Shown here one piece after another: positions 1-14,000 of a stretch of 64,000 nucleotides of DNA. Origin of the DNA: Apricaphanius iberus (lineage: Eukaryota; Chordata; Actinopteri; Cyprinodontiformes; Aphaniidae); NCBI GenBank assembly GCA_028564705.1, contig JAPXFQ010000183.1, forward strand, positions 16,001-80,000, read 5' to 3'. The translations under genes were made by a program, and so were the position numbers. Under the pieces are notes generated by a model. The model did not search any database, was not told the origin of the DNA, and saw only the letters and a program-made list of their open reading frames with translations. Within the stretch, counting starts at the first letter, position 1. Each line of letters opens with the position of its first letter.

Positions 1-1900
1 CAGAACTGAAACTTAACAAAACTCTAAGTGTAGAAATCTTTGCAGTGCACAAATTTGAACATGTACTGTAGATTATGTAAATAAGGGAGAATAAACAATA
101 AACAAGTCTCAGAAAATTTCATGAAGTAGAACAATGCCTCAAAAAATAAAACAAAAAGAGGAAAATGTCTGAGGTTGTCGGATTTTTGCTAGACTTTTTT
201 TCGGTTTGTGCTAAAAATAGAAGAACTTTATCTCTCTGCACTAACCAAGCTTTCACTTGAACTTCAATGGTCTAAGTACAATAAATTCTTGAAGGATGTA
301 GAAAGAAATAACATGAAGGTGATAAACTATTCACATTCATATAAAGTAGTTAAGACTTTCCAAACCTGTTTAAAATGCCTTTTTTATGTTCAAAGAAAAC
401 AGAGTTTTTTATGACCAAAAGGTAATCTAAAAGATCCGCCAAATCTTATGAACCTTAACAGGCTGTTCCTGTGAAAAGTTGCACTAATGTCATTAATCAT
501 CATAATATTTGACATGTAAATGGTACACTATTAATGGTTGAATATGGAACATGGGCACCAAAGCGACATCTGGTGTGTTGAGGTTGTAGTTGCAATAACA
601 AAACGCCGTCTGGATGCCAGTTTTGTTGCCGTAACCAGCCAGCATCATGTCCAGCGACAAATCTTACAGGGGAATGACTATTACTAATAAGTTTGAAATA
701 CTAAACAAAAAATTATTGTCACAAAATATGGGTCAAAGGCAACAATAAGCTTTTGTACCTGTCCTCTCTGCATCTTATTTCGGTAGCTGAATAGTATCCT
801 CCACTCCCCTTGGTGATGTCCTCTATAAAAGTCATAATTTATACTTTAGAATTTACATAAATATAAAACAGATTTCAGAGCGTGCGTATTTGACTGAGGT
901 GTATGGTCGGAGACCTATGTCAATACAGAAACCTAGCCAGAAAAGTATTTATAATCACGAATCAGCGGTGAAAGTGAGCCTCCTATAATGGGCAGAGCAG
1001 GAGGAAACTGCATCCTTTACTTTCGTTTACTCTGTGTGAAGGGTGATGCTCTCATATCTAGGTACAACGTCATTTAGATAAGTATTGGAAAGCTGTTTTA
1101 CCGACGCCTAACTTTGGATTTTGATTTTTGGATTTATTTTATTTATAACAGGGACAAACACAATGATACATTGATTGAGACAGAGTCAGGACAGATAATT
1201 TCCACCTGTAGTCCCTGGGTAGGTGTAATGACCAAGAATTTAAAATAGACATGACTAATATACTGTATATAAATATACAGATCAATGTGAATTTACAACA
1301 CAATAAAATATACATAGTAGGAATAAAATTAACGTATTTCAAGAAGTCAAAGATCTGCTCCCAATACTGTGTTCATGCCCCCCCCATCAGATTCATTTTC
1401 TAGACAGACCAACATACCAGCAGTCTAAAACATTTTATTGTACAACGAAACATAAATACCTAAAATACAGGTAGTATATTCATACATTTGCACCAGTCAT
1501 AATGAGTACATTTTTGTTTGGACAACTATAGCCATTAACAAGCTTTCTTACCTTTCCCAATGAGAAACTTTGCCATTTCCGCGTACGTTTTGATGCCACA
1601 AAAGTTTTTCATTTGTGTTCATCTGTTGTAGGCTTCATATAAACTTACTCTTGTTTTAGATCTTGTAAGGTCGCTCTTCTTCTGAGAAAGATAAAGAAAC
1701 TATAGGGCATATATAGACACAGCAGCAATATTATTTGGCAACCTGCATGCTGCTGTTGGCTGAAAAACGTAAATATAAACACAGTGCGGTGGTCGGAAAA
1801 AGTTATCTTTTTAATGATTTTAGGTTACATATAAAGTTTAAAGGAAAGGGTACACTTTTATTCTGCACATCTCTAAACTCCCTGTTGAAGTATTACTTTT
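1..1900. other. Intergenic DNA, no gene recognised
   Basis: AT-rich sequence with only short open frames lacking recognisable motifs or plausible splice structure. No RNA gene or clear repeat structure could be supported here. Confidence 0.5.
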
Positions 1901-1901
1901 T

Positions 1902-2394
1902 TAAAGGTACAGTGTGTAATTTCGACCAGTAGGGGGCAGTGCATACCTAAATTATCACAAGCATGCGTTATCTGTATCTTCGAGTAAGAAACTCGACATC
2001 CGAGGTCCAACTAGTGTTGTTTTCAAACGCTCAATTCCCTGAGAATTATCTATTTGCAGCAACATGACGAGCTTGGAACTAGTGAAGAGGTAAAAATGTA
2101 TTTATGGCGAAACTTTTTTGCATTTTGAGGGGAAATCAATGTTTTAATAGCGGGCTTGTTCCGTGCGCTTTGTCCGTCCGGGCTCTTGTCGAAGTAAAGA
2201 CGTCATCTAATATGGCTTTCCCCTGAAAAGAGGACCCGCGCTTGTGTATTTTAAAACTGATTTTTAAAGTCATATTTTACAATATCGCCAATATTTTGCA
2301 ATTAATATGCTTTACGTAATTATTATTACATAATATTTTAATGGCTATTTTCAAAGATGTACTGCAAAAACTACAAACTGTCACTTTAAAGAGA
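1902..2394. mobile_element. MITE-like repeat with imperfect terminal inverted repeats
   Basis: The left edge reads TTAAAGGTACAGTGTGTAA and the right edge, reverse-complemented, reads TTAAAGTGACAGTTTGTAG, giving imperfect inverted ends of about 20-25 bases around a roughly 490-base interior. The phrase 'agtagggggcagtg' just inside the left end is typical of a repeat common in fish genomes. No coding capacity is seen. The family is not named. Confidence 0.45.
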
Positions 2395-2399
2395 TAGCT

Positions 2400-5228
2400 T
2401 TTAAGATATTCAACCTTTAATTTATTTGAATGAGTATTTTCCAAAAGAACTTAAGCAGAGCGTTGCTAGCAGCACTTTAGACAGTGTAGTTGGGTTTTTT
2501 TTATGCAGTTCTTACATATTGGAAATCTGCAAACTTACTGTACTTAGTTTTTCTTGGATCTGGAATCAGAACAAATGCTGAAAATTATATCGATGTCTTT
2601 TCTTATTCCCATTTTAGATATAAGGGTGAATATGTTCAATGCAAAGTAAAGGATTTTATTAACTATTTGTCATGCTGTTAGGGACCCTTGTTTTGTCCAC
2701 ATTTTATTTCTTTTAATTTATTCTCAGCTATACCTACGGGTATTTTGTATCACTGAAGCCTTGATCTGCTATAAATAGTTTCCTCAGTGTTTTCAGCCTT
2801 TACATCTTTAATATATATTACAGTGTCTCGGAATTGGAGGAAATCATTTTCCATCTAAGGTAACTCAAATTTCAAAACTTATGTTGTTTTTTGAATGAAT
2901 GCTTTATTCATCTATTTATTTTTTACCACACTTACCACAATGTTGATTTCCCGATACAAATGATCAGCCAAGCATTGAAGATAATTTAGTGAAGGTAAAC
3001 CTTAATATCCAAATGTATGTGTACAAGGCTTGCAGATACAGAATAATTTGTATTAATCATCCAGTAAATCTTAATCAAAAAGGGAATAGGAGGAAAGATG
3101 TGCCGTGCTGAAACTCTCTCCTCAAATAAAAACAAACTTTCAAGTCTGTTTCCTACAAAAAAAAAAAAAAAACAGAGTGAAAGCTACAGAAAAATAAAAG
3201 ACACTGCATATTTCAGTGCCTCCTTTACGAAGGTAGAGCATGTGTTTATGCAGGCCGGCTTTTTCTGATATATACGAGCTGGTTACTGCTTAAAACTGTG
3301 ATCCGTGACAGCTGTTCATTCATTAAATGGGATCAGTGTATTCCCCAGACAGAAACACAACACCAGTCCACATGACTCAATATACTTGTCCCAAAACTTC
3401 TAGCATCCCTTGCCATATCTAAATACAGATACTAAAAAAACCTCTTTAAAATTTATAGAAAAATCTATTTGATTTATTATATTACCTACCAGCCATGATG
3501 GGCTATCATACAATTTTAGATAAATTCCACCATTTTATGTGTATTTTTAATTTAATTTAGATTAATTTCAGATACCTAACTAGCATAAAACCACACACAT
3601 AAAATCTAAAGATATGACAATAAAGATTATTATAAAAATACACATTTTCACTGAAATCACCTTTGTTTGCACTTCAACCTCACCTTACCTAAAACCTTTG
3701 ATAAAATGTAAACACACAGAGCCCATCATGAATTACCAGAAAAAAATATGTCTTCTCTGAAATCTCTCAAATTTACTTCAGACAAAGACCCCAGTGAGCA
3801 ATAACATTTACTGATAGACACCAAGCAACATGACATGTTTAAATCTCTCACTTCAAACAGGGTACATCCTGTTGCCATGTGTTGAATTTCACAGCACTAA
3901 CTCAGGGACTAAGCAGTAAGAGAGGGTTACAAAAGCTCTGCAGAGTGGGAGTGAAGCCTGTTGCCTCAGACAAAACTTCACTATTCTTTGTTGCACAGTG
4001 CATGAATTGGTGAGTAGAGCCCATTGCTTAGAAAACACAATGATTTGAGTTTGTGCACAATTGCTTGACACAACTCAAAATGATGAATGCATATCTTCAA
4101 AAAGTTACGCAGGGAAGCTTTTTATTGTGTGTGTATAAGTAGAGTGCATGTCTGTTAGTTTGTGTTTCTTAGGCTTTGCAGTTATTTATAGTTGAAGTTA
4201 ATGTTGTGAGGCTCTGCCCCAAGAGATCCTCAATTATTGTGGAATTTAGAAAGCAAAAGCTAAACCCAAACAGTCTAAAGCTGTGCTAAGAATAGGGCAA
4301 CCTTAGAGGTGGTTGTTCAATCCCTATACATAAATGCAGACCTATCTCTGGAAGTTTGGGTAAAGAGCCCATACCTAGTGACAATCCAAGGCTTTTCTCG
4401 CTCCAGGAATGCTTTTAAAGTGTGGAAAGCAGACCGTGTCTCTGTAGTAATAGTGGAAACTATAATAAACCCTGGATGTGGCTCTAGATGTCAACATCCA
4501 AAGAGAAACTTTATACACAAAAAAGGGATTAAATAGTGGACACTAATTCTGGTGTACTTATAGAAAGAAATGTAAATAATTAGCCAAGCAACAGATTTGT
4601 AGGTTAGACAATGGACCAAAGGTTTTGCACCAAGCTTCTTTTCCCAATATTTTGCATCCAATACCAGTGATTCTTGTAAGTCCTAAATGTGGTCTTTTTT
4701 CAGCAGCCAGTATGACACATGATGCATACAAGGAATTTACAGATACAGTACAACCTGTCCAATCCAGGTCACTGTTGGGCATGCAGCCACCGAGCGGCGC
4801 TCCCGTTTATCCACTTTATGTGCAGTCTTCATTTATAATTATTCACACAAAAGTTTTGAAAAAACTTCCAGTTTCTGTTCACAACCCCTTTACTAAAAAT
4901 GTAATGAGTTTCATGATTTAGCATGGTAGACACTGCATTATAACATTATGGTTTCATCAATAGGCAAGGCATTTAAAAAAATTTTTTTTTGCATAGCACA
5001 GTTTCAGCAAAAATGCAATTTGAGGTGTTTTGGGTAAATATTGGAAAAAAATAAAATCAGCAGGAAAACATCAAGAACTTTAAAACATACAGCTATGAGA
5101 TTTCTGCCCCTATTAATCAATTAATCAAAAGCAAATCTAAGAAAATAGCTTTAGCCTTGATTTGAACAAACTCTATATTTAAGCAGATTTGCAATGGTCG
5201 GGGGGTCTGTTCGAGATAAGAGGAGCGT
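2400..5228. other. Intergenic DNA, no gene recognised
   Basis: Short frames only (up to 98 codons at 4625-4921), none with a recognisable domain or splice context. A poly-A run occurs near 3157. Confidence 0.45.
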
Positions 5229-5830
5229 AGGGGCTGTTTACACGACAACGTATTTCAGCAAAAATTAGGTTTTTCTCTGCGTTTTGGCCTCTCATTTACA
5301 TGACAACAGGGGGGGGGGATTGAAAACTCATCTTTTCGAAAATGGCTTCCAGAGTGGTGAAATCTGAAAACGCTGTGTGATTCGTTGACATGTAAATGCA
5401 AGTCAGATACATTTGAAAACGATTACGTCACCATCAGTCGCCTACAGCCTTTTTGGACTTGCACATTCCAACTTTCTTCCGAAAAAAACAACAACAATGG
5501 CGGATCCAGGTATGCAGTTACTGCTGATGCAGGTTCTGAAGTTATTTGGTCTCTGTTAGCAAAAGTTAGAGATCATGAGGCTTTTATGCGTTTGCAAGAA
5601 CTTTCTGGACAAGACCCATTGTCAGTTATCTTGAGATGTTTCTTTTCCGGGTTGTGAGGAGGAAACATAGACTGTATATGGGAGGAAACCTTGGAACCCT
5701 ACATACATGGGTCACGCTGCCATCTAAAGGCCGAGCATATGTACTACAATGTTTTCAAACGCGTGCCCTGTCGTGTAAACACGGTGCGTATTCAAACAAA
5801 AACGGCAACGTTATCGTGTAAACAGCCCCT
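5229..5830. mobile_element. DNA transposon or MITE with 22-base terminal inverted repeats
   Basis: The left end AGGGGCTGTTTACACGACAA and the reverse complement of the right end AGGGGCTGTTTACACGATAA match at all but one position. The interior repeats themes such as 'gtaaatgcaag' and 'gaaaacgatt' and carries an ATGGCGGATCCAG followed by GTATGC, which looks like a start codon just before a splice donor. No target-site duplication is obvious, so the superfamily is left open. This type of 'gtttacacgacaacg' element is widespread in fish genomes. Confidence 0.6.
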
Positions 5831-8800
5831 GAAAGATGCTTCTCCATGCTTGGTTCTGATCCTACGAATGATTAGTACACTAGAGTTAGAAGACCTGATC
5901 GGTCTGGAGGCTTGATATAATAACATGCAACACTTCCCTAGGTTCAACTTTAAGTATGCAATGATATATTCAAACTATTGCTGCAAGAGATCACATTAAA
6001 CATTTGTCATGGTTTGCTTAAAACAAATAGAAAGTTGTCATATTTTGAAGCAAAGTTAAAGACATAAAAGGTCAAATACCTGATAATTATTACAAAACTG
6101 TATTCTTATAAGTGATAGTTGAAGTCAGAGCAGGATTTGAGTTCATGGTGAGCTGGCACATTTGCGTGTTCCACTGCAATCATCAAAAACCCTTGTAGAC
6201 GCTCTGCTGGCTTTAGCAACATTCAGCATAACATCCAACTATTGGAATCAATTAAAAAGAATTCTGAGAATTTAAACGCTAACCTCTGTTTGTCACAAAA
6301 GCTAAGAACTGACAGATTAAGAGAGAAAGAGGGGAAAAATAACAATAAAGATGGACATATGGGAATGAAGACATTCAGTCATTGAGATTTAAAGAGTTTC
6401 ACTCACGCAGGCCTGTTGTGTCTGCCTCACAGCCACTGCCCTTCCTATGCTACTGTAAACTCAGACACTGCCTGGTCTTTGATCCTCCAACAGCAGGCAG
6501 CCATTTAGCCAATAAAACCAAACTACCTGCAATCACAAATACAAGTAAACACAGAAACTTGGGCACAAACATAAGCATGACATTCAAGGACAACATGTTT
6601 CTGAAGACGGCACTGACAAGAAGCTTGGAAGAATACTTAATAATCAGACTAACATCATAAGGTGACAGTCATAAGAATTTAAATATTCAATCCAAAATAT
6701 TAATAGCCCTAGAGCAAAACAGCAAGACGAAGTATCGACGCTGATAGTATTAAAAACTAATTAGTTACTATCAGCCTCAACACTGTCAGCCAAACATTAC
6801 CAAAATGTGAAGAGCAAGCACCGCTGACTCAGAAACACATCTGATAGCTATAATCACATGCAATGAAAAAATGGCCTGTGAAATAAAGACATTTTAGTAT
6901 TTAGCACCTCTGCTACAGCTTTGCAAGCTGCTTGTTTTTGTTTTTTCTTTCATTTAAAGCCCATTTCACACTGTGTGCTTTTCGGCCATCTAAAAGGATT
7001 ACTCCATGCCAAACTGCGAGCTCCCCTCTATTCTAGAGGTGTGTGACACTTAGGATTGCTATCCCTTAAAATACGGAATTGTCCTTTATTTGATAATTAA
7101 ATGTGACATCCTGTTTTGAGTCAATAAGGGATGCTGTTTGTTCGGTATTTTCATAAATGTCCAATATGTCTGTTGCACTTAGGCTAAAATAGCCTTATTC
7201 TAATGCATATATAAAAATTAAATATAAGAAATCACCTAACTATAGTCAGCAAAACTGTGTAGAGGTGGGATCTAAAGGGACCGTCAGTTGTTTGTGTGCG
7301 ACTTGTGAGTCAGACAGGTAGAAACAACACACAGACAGGTAGAAACAACATACAACAAACTGGCACTTCCCTTGGAATTTGAGCCTTTAAAAATGTTTTC
7401 TACACCCAGTATGCCACCATGTCCCGGAAACCTTTCAGTGGATCAAACTAGACCAGCTCTCGTCCCAGGGGCACCCCACCCCTTAACAGGGACACAATCA
7501 GGGATTGGCCAACATCCCAGCGCCTCCCCCTGCCCCACACTGGGGCGCCACACTAATAGCTATGGTGGATGGATGGCATCCCCGGGCCAAGGCCATTCAG
7601 CACCCTGATGGTGTGCGCTACCAGCTCCCGAATCCCGATCCCCCACACCCATTAGGAAATGTATCAACATCTGAAGAATTATTTCAAGATTAGTTATTTT
7701 TATGGATTAGTAATTATTAGTAAGAGCAGCAGGGGAATATTGCAGAATGCTGGAGAATTATGGACCTTTGTCCTACACTGATGCAGGTGGAGGACACCCC
7801 TGTTATCTTTGTTTTGGCTACAAGACTCTGATATAAAACACATTCACATGGCAGCAGCAGTAGCAGACAGGCAGATATGCTATGTTAGAGTGGGGAACCG
7901 TTTGTTCTGTACCGTTGAAATAAATATGTTAAAACTCCAATGGAGACCAAATCAATCAATCAATACATACCCTAATAACAGGATTACTAAAGCCAGATAC
8001 TGTTGCTTCTAAATATAATCAACTAAATATCTTGAAACACATTCTAGAAATAGTTAAATAGACTTTTTTCAATTTTATAAAATTCTTTAGAACTGGTCAG
8101 ATTTCTCCTACCTAAAACAAACAAGTCAAGAGTTTATCAGAATATTACCTCAAGAGGTACGTGTACGTGTGAAATTGTTTTCACCTATTCTAAAACACAT
8201 ACTCTACAGTAACCTATCACATGTTACCTCACTCCTTATTACAATTACACAGAGTAACAAGGGCATTTAGAACAGCTGATGACTGCCAGGCAACCTTTAG
8301 GTGTTTTATGGAGATGGAGCCGTAACAATTAAAATCCTGGAATGTGAAAGCTCTGTAAATTCACAGCTTATTTACTCCCCTTTACTTTTCTCATATCATA
8401 ATTGCTAAGCTAAGTGTGTGCATTTTCACTGTCACTGTGCCAAAATGTATGCATTCTTGGCACAAGCATAACAATAGTTTAGGGGTGCACGCTTTACTAT
8501 TTAATGAAGAGTTTGTAAGCATGCTCCTTTCCATAGGCATATACTGTATGTCACATATGACTTAAAAATGTTACCTAAACACCAGAAATCATTTTAAAAG
8601 TAAAGTATAGAAGTCGAAGGTATACAATTCTAATAATGGTATTATTCTTCTCATGGCACCCACTGTTTTGGAGGACACTTGAAATGAGAGGAGCTGTTTG
8701 AACAGAAACTCCCTCAAGCTGACATCACAGATTGTGGCCTATCTTCATCATCTCTAGGAATAAATAAAACATTGCAGCTATGGATACTCCCCAACACTTC

Positions 8801-10200
8801 TTTAGGGCACAAAAACACACGAAAGGCAGATCGTTCAACACTAAAACATAAAGTTGATAATTGAGTCAATGTTGTTCTCTTGAAAAATAGCCAATGGCGA
8901 CAATAAACTGGGTGGTTTTGTGGAACATCTTAGGCTTTTTACAAAATTACAGAGTGTTACAACATATCTTAAAGTCAAAGCCACGCACCAGCTCTACCTT
9001 GTTTCCAAGCAAGTAACGGTCATTTAATAACAAAGGGTTAGACATTTAGGGGTTTCATTTAAAGTTGTCACCTAAATTGTATGGCTGCCAAACACAGATT
9101 CCCCTGTAAAAAAAAAGCCTGCAGCGAAAAATTATTGTTTCACACGGGTCTCACCTGCAACTATCCCTGCAAGGCTGTCTGCAAGAAAGGGGTCTAAGTT
9201 TCAAATTCCTGGCAAAGTCATTCATTTCATATGGTTCTGGGAATCACTGTGTCTGGCCGCTCTTGTTGAAATAATCTGCCTCAGGGGACTCTACCAGGTG
9301 TACATCCACCCCGGACATAGGTCATAGGTTTCAGAGACCCCTCCAACGTGGGAAACAACTTTTCACAAGTACTCCATTAAACTTTACATGATTTTAAGTA
9401 AACCTGCCTGAAATATGGTGCAAGAAGTCATGTTGTGTTATTTCAGTTCAACTACTGCTTACTTTACTGATGTACAAGACCAGAACGTGAACCGTCTTTG
9501 CGGTGATAAAAAGGACAGCTGAACAAGCCAGAGTGACACAATAGATCAAGAGAGCTGCCGAGGCCAGAACTCCCCCTCTGTCAGATTTCAAGTTCTGACC
9601 TTCCCAAAGGCAAGTGCATCATTTTAGGGCCCATGTAAACTTGTGAAGCAACAAGTCTAAGAAAAGGCCCCATATTCAGAGCAATAAAATGAGACTTTAA
9701 ATAAAAAGTGAAAGAGTGCATGACCTTTGGCAAGGAAATTACTAACTTTGTAGCGGTAATGTTTTCTGCTTTTCTCTCGGTGATTGGAAACCTGCCTGAC
9801 ATAACTTATTGTTCCCCACTATTATGAGAACTAAAAGACCTTTTTGATGTTTTTACTCAAGCCATTAAATCCTCACTGATGATTCAGTAAACCAAGTAAA
9901 AAACAATAATTAATTATGACATCTAAAATGAAAGGAGATAAATTCTTTAAAACTTTGTAATTTAAGTAAATATCTCAGCAATTCTTTGAGTGGAAATGAG
10001 TCTGATCTGTAATATGCAACATAAAAAGCTATTTCGGACATTTCTAAGAGAAGTTGTGGCAAATTCCACAAGAATGAGTGCGCATGTAAGTGTTTTTAAA
10101 GTGCTTTGTAGCTCATACACAGCAGAGTGTGTTGTTTCCAAGAGTTTATAGCTCCCTCTCATGTCTGGTGGGCGAGTGTCAGTGTGAGCCAGAGAGAGGG
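5831..10200. other. Intergenic DNA upstream of fgf7
   Basis: No coding exon, RNA gene or clear mobile element could be supported. The stretch around 7390-7660 is notably more GC-rich than its surroundings and has overlapping open frames of 62 and 78 codons, but the translations show no recognisable domain. Regulatory elements for fgf7 could lie here but cannot be told from sequence alone. Confidence 0.4.
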
Positions 10201-10504
10201 TGTTTCTCCACTGCATCTTCGCCATGGACAGCTGACTGGTTGGGATCTAATTGCTCTCAAGTGAGGTCAGCAACAGGCATTTATCTAAGCAGGGTGCACG
10301 AAGGAAGATGCACAGAGTGAGCTTGCCAGAAACAGGGAAGCCTACGTGAAGACTGACAGCAGTTCTCGCCTCTTGCTTGGCTTTATTGCATCACTGAACT
10401 AGATTTACCTGGGTAGAACTACAGCTTCAGACCTGTGGAGTCTTAACACTGGTGCTGAAACGGAGATACTTGTCTGACATGGTCCACCATCACCCAAAAC
10501 ACAT
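10200..10504 (+). other. fgf7: Inferred 5' UTR exon of fgf7 (upstream edge unknown)
   Basis: A strong splice donor, CACAT|GTAAGT, lies at 10504/10505. It pairs well with an acceptor TTTTTTTGCAG|TGACAGCC at 10757/10758, which begins the exon holding the fgf7 start codon. The exon's 5' boundary and the transcription start are not visible, so the start given here is approximate. This is inferred from splice signals, not from a transcript. Confidence 0.4.
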
Positions 10505-10757
10505 GTAAGTGATCTAACTATAGATAATGGTTGTTTATGTGCATTTGCTGAAAGATGAGAGATTATACAGTCATGAAGCAATTTGAAATACCATTTAATT
10601 TGATTGGATGCATGACCAACGTAAAATCATTGTACTCTCATTTTTATAATGGTTTACAGCTTTAAAACACAAGTAATATATTGTAGAGCTTTTTTACTTA
10701 TTGCATGATTCAACATCTACATAGTAAAATATCTCCCAAACCGATCTTTTTTTGCAG

Positions 10758-11091
10758 TGACAGCCTGTACAACCATCTCTAATCTGGATTATTACATTGT
10801 TTGTTGGACTATCATCTCAAGAGGATCAAGCAGTTGACGAACTCTGTATATGTGGACTAGGAAACCAATAATATTCCCATTCTGCTAACTATTTTTTTTC
10901 ACGAGACTTCTCACCTTTGAACTCAACCTAGCCTCACAGAGTCTTCCCCCAATCCCTCTAGGAGTCCCTCAAACAAGGACCTGTAAATTACAAGGCAGAG
11001 GTCAGGAGGTCGCTGGGTTGAGGAACAGCGCTCAGCTCTTGAGCTCGCTTTTCAGCATGTTTTTCATTGATACCTACAGCATTGCATTATA
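10758..11091 (+). promoter_or_regulatory. fgf7: fgf7 5' leader with an upstream ORF ending on the start codon
   Basis: This is the untranslated part of the exon that carries the fgf7 initiator. An upstream ATG at 11057, with A at -3, opens an 11-codon frame. Its TAA stop (11090-11092) overlaps the A of the fgf7 ATG (11092-11094), giving TAATG. That arrangement is seen directly. Whether it limits FGF7 output or permits reinitiation is inference. Confidence 0.5.
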
Positions 11092-14000
11092 ATGCGCAAA
11101 TGGATGCTGACATGGAACCTTAGAAGTCTTTTCTCAGGACTCTACCTGCACGCAATCTTTCTGTTTGGCAGCATGTGTGTGGTCTACAGTAACTGCACCC
11201 CCGAGCAACGCACTGCCATCATGAACTGCTCTAAACATGAGCGCCACACCAGGAACTATGATTACATGGAGGGAGGAGATGTGCGCATTCGACAGCTGTT
11301 CAGCAGCACGCAGTGGTTCCTCACGATTGATGACTTTGGCAACATTACAGGAACTCAAGATCCCACCAATTGCTACAGTAAGGATGGGGTTTTATTTGAA
11401 TTTTTAGGGCTAATTACAAGTTCTTCTGTTTTTTTAATTATATAACCAATAATAATACACAATAATATTTGTTTTAAATGTCAATTAAGAGCATTTTTGA
11501 CCTACTATTTCTATTGGGACTTAGTATTTTGAAAGTGTGATGCTTCGGTTGGTCAATATGACAGAAACATGAAGGATGTAATATAATGTTAGGGCTTTTG
11601 AGTTGCGTGGAGCAACCCAAAGGACAGAAATGAAATGAAGCAGGTTAAAGTCAAGTTTTGGCTTTTGTAATATAAAATAAAAAAAACATACCACAGCTAA
11701 AAATGAAAATGAAAATATTGGGTAAAAATATACATAAACTACGAAACAAACATATTTTTTGCTTCATTCATCTTTTAACCAACACATTTTGTTTGCCAAG
11801 TTTGACAAAAGCAGTTTAACAGTGTTAGCTGCACAAATTACTGCTGTGGATATAAATTCTTGTGATGTTTATGTTTACGGTTGCGACTGAACGTCTCGGT
11901 TACAGTGAGGATGTTTTGTATGGTTATCGTTTCCTCATATCTGACAGTGTGGCTGCGGAAGAATGTTGGCTTTGAAAAAAGATGCCTCATGGAAAAGATG
12001 TATTGTGCAACAACTGGAAATGAAAGACTCCAAATCTGAGACACCCACATGTGGCCGGGACTTGCACGCAAACAGCAAAATATTTTTTTGTTGTATCAAT
12101 AATCTTTTAATGATGCTACACACACATAATATAATGACATTTGTTTTTAAAAACAATCAATACAGTGATATGCTTCTTGAAACAAATCAAAACAAAAAAT
12201 TGTGAGACGGTTGTGCAGTACATATTTATATCAGAAAAAACAGCCACTTTCATTGGAATTTGAATTTGGGCTGCGTAATATATTTGATCTGTTTTCTCAT
12301 TAAAACGGTTATTCAAATTGTTTTTTAAAATGTTTAAAATCTGATATTTCTTTACTTGGTTTTGAAGCTATTTCTCTTTAGGGTAAAAGCCTTTTTCAAG
12401 CTGAAAATGATAAAACTCTGAGAAAACTTCATATGCCTTTCTAATAAATCAAATGTATTCACTTATATTTTAAAAACATATATTAATTAACTAATTTAGA
12501 ACATACGGGGAACATCTTAGACATAAAAGAAATGAATTTGGTTCTCAGATCTTCAATGAGTCACTGCGGTTTTGACCTAACAGGCCCATGAAAAAGATTG
12601 CACACAGCTTTGCTATGTTTTCTCTCTTTTTTTATTAATCGATTAGCAATAAAGTAGGCAAAATTTAAATGCAAAATAGTACCTGAAAAACATGGGAAGA
12701 ACCTATGAAATATAGCAGCTGATGTTAAAATGTATACAGTTTTGCTCATCTTTGCTTTAGCATATGTAAGTGCTTGTGATCTTAGCATGACAAAACAGCT
12801 TAATTTTGAAAAATCCAACACAGTACCCTGTTCTTGAAAGTCTATCTGCTGTAATATTAGCAGTCAATGCAAATCCAAACTTTAGCAATCTTTAGATGAA
12901 GAAGAATTTGTGTTTTTACCCACAAGATTGTTTGCCTTGCCAGAGGCAACAAGTTATGGCAAATCTGTTTAAGATGGTTATTGCTTGAGTGGTGCTCTGC
13001 CTCAGAGCCAAAATGTTTTAAATTTGTGTATGCATGAGTGTGGAAAAGTGTTTCATCTTTTCATGATGCTCTAAATGACTGGAACTGATAAAGAACATTA
13101 ACTAGCAAGTGGATTACATTACCAAAACATAAAAGCAGTTACATGTCTCATTCCTCCAAGTGAAAGGAATGGTAAAGAAGAAATGATTGACTGACTTTGA
13201 ACATAACAATGTCTCGCGATCCGCTTTAATCATGATGATTTCAATCAGCAAATCAGAAAGGTTGGCTTAGAAATATTTGAGCAAAATTGTCAATGGTCAG
13301 AATTATAAAGACAAATTAAAAGAGCAAGCAGAGTACAAACAACATTCCCAGATTGAGACGCAACCATCTGTTTTTTATCTGGCAAACACTAAGATGCATG
13401 CATGCTTAATGTCACACAAAAGAGCTTGAGAAGAGTTTTCTTTTTTATCTCTTCACTTGACAAATGAAAGATTTTTCTTCTTTTTTACAAAGAGTAATTA
13501 AAGTGACATTAAAGCTTTAGTTTATCTAAAATTCTGTCATCTGGATGCTGTTGTTGTTCTTGAAATAAATATGTGTTTATATATAAAAATAAGATATGAG
13601 TTTTATAGTGAGATATTTGCTATAGTCAGTGGAAAGAACATGCCAGTAGAATAAACCAAATATTGCTGCATTAAAAGACAATTTTTAAGTCTAACTCTAC
13701 AGATAAATTACCCCTACTTTCACCTGCACTCATGTTCGATTACATGATGCTGTAGATAAATTGGACTTTCACTTATTGTACATATTTATTTCTTTAATTT
13801 ATAAAAAAACAAAAACATGTTAGCATTTTTTAGCACAGTTATGTACAGATATTACATTAATTGTACTTTATTATGATGGAAAACCATCAGGAACATTTTA
13901 TTTTATTCTCAAGTAAAAAAAAGCCTGACCACGAATGTTCTACCTTCTCACAGATTTGAAGAGCAGAACTAAACTGTAGCGTGCAAAGAACATCCAAGGA

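Noticed and set aside
7372..7693. Proline-rich overlapping frames
   Set aside because: Composition reflects a GC-rich patch; no domain, signal or splice support.
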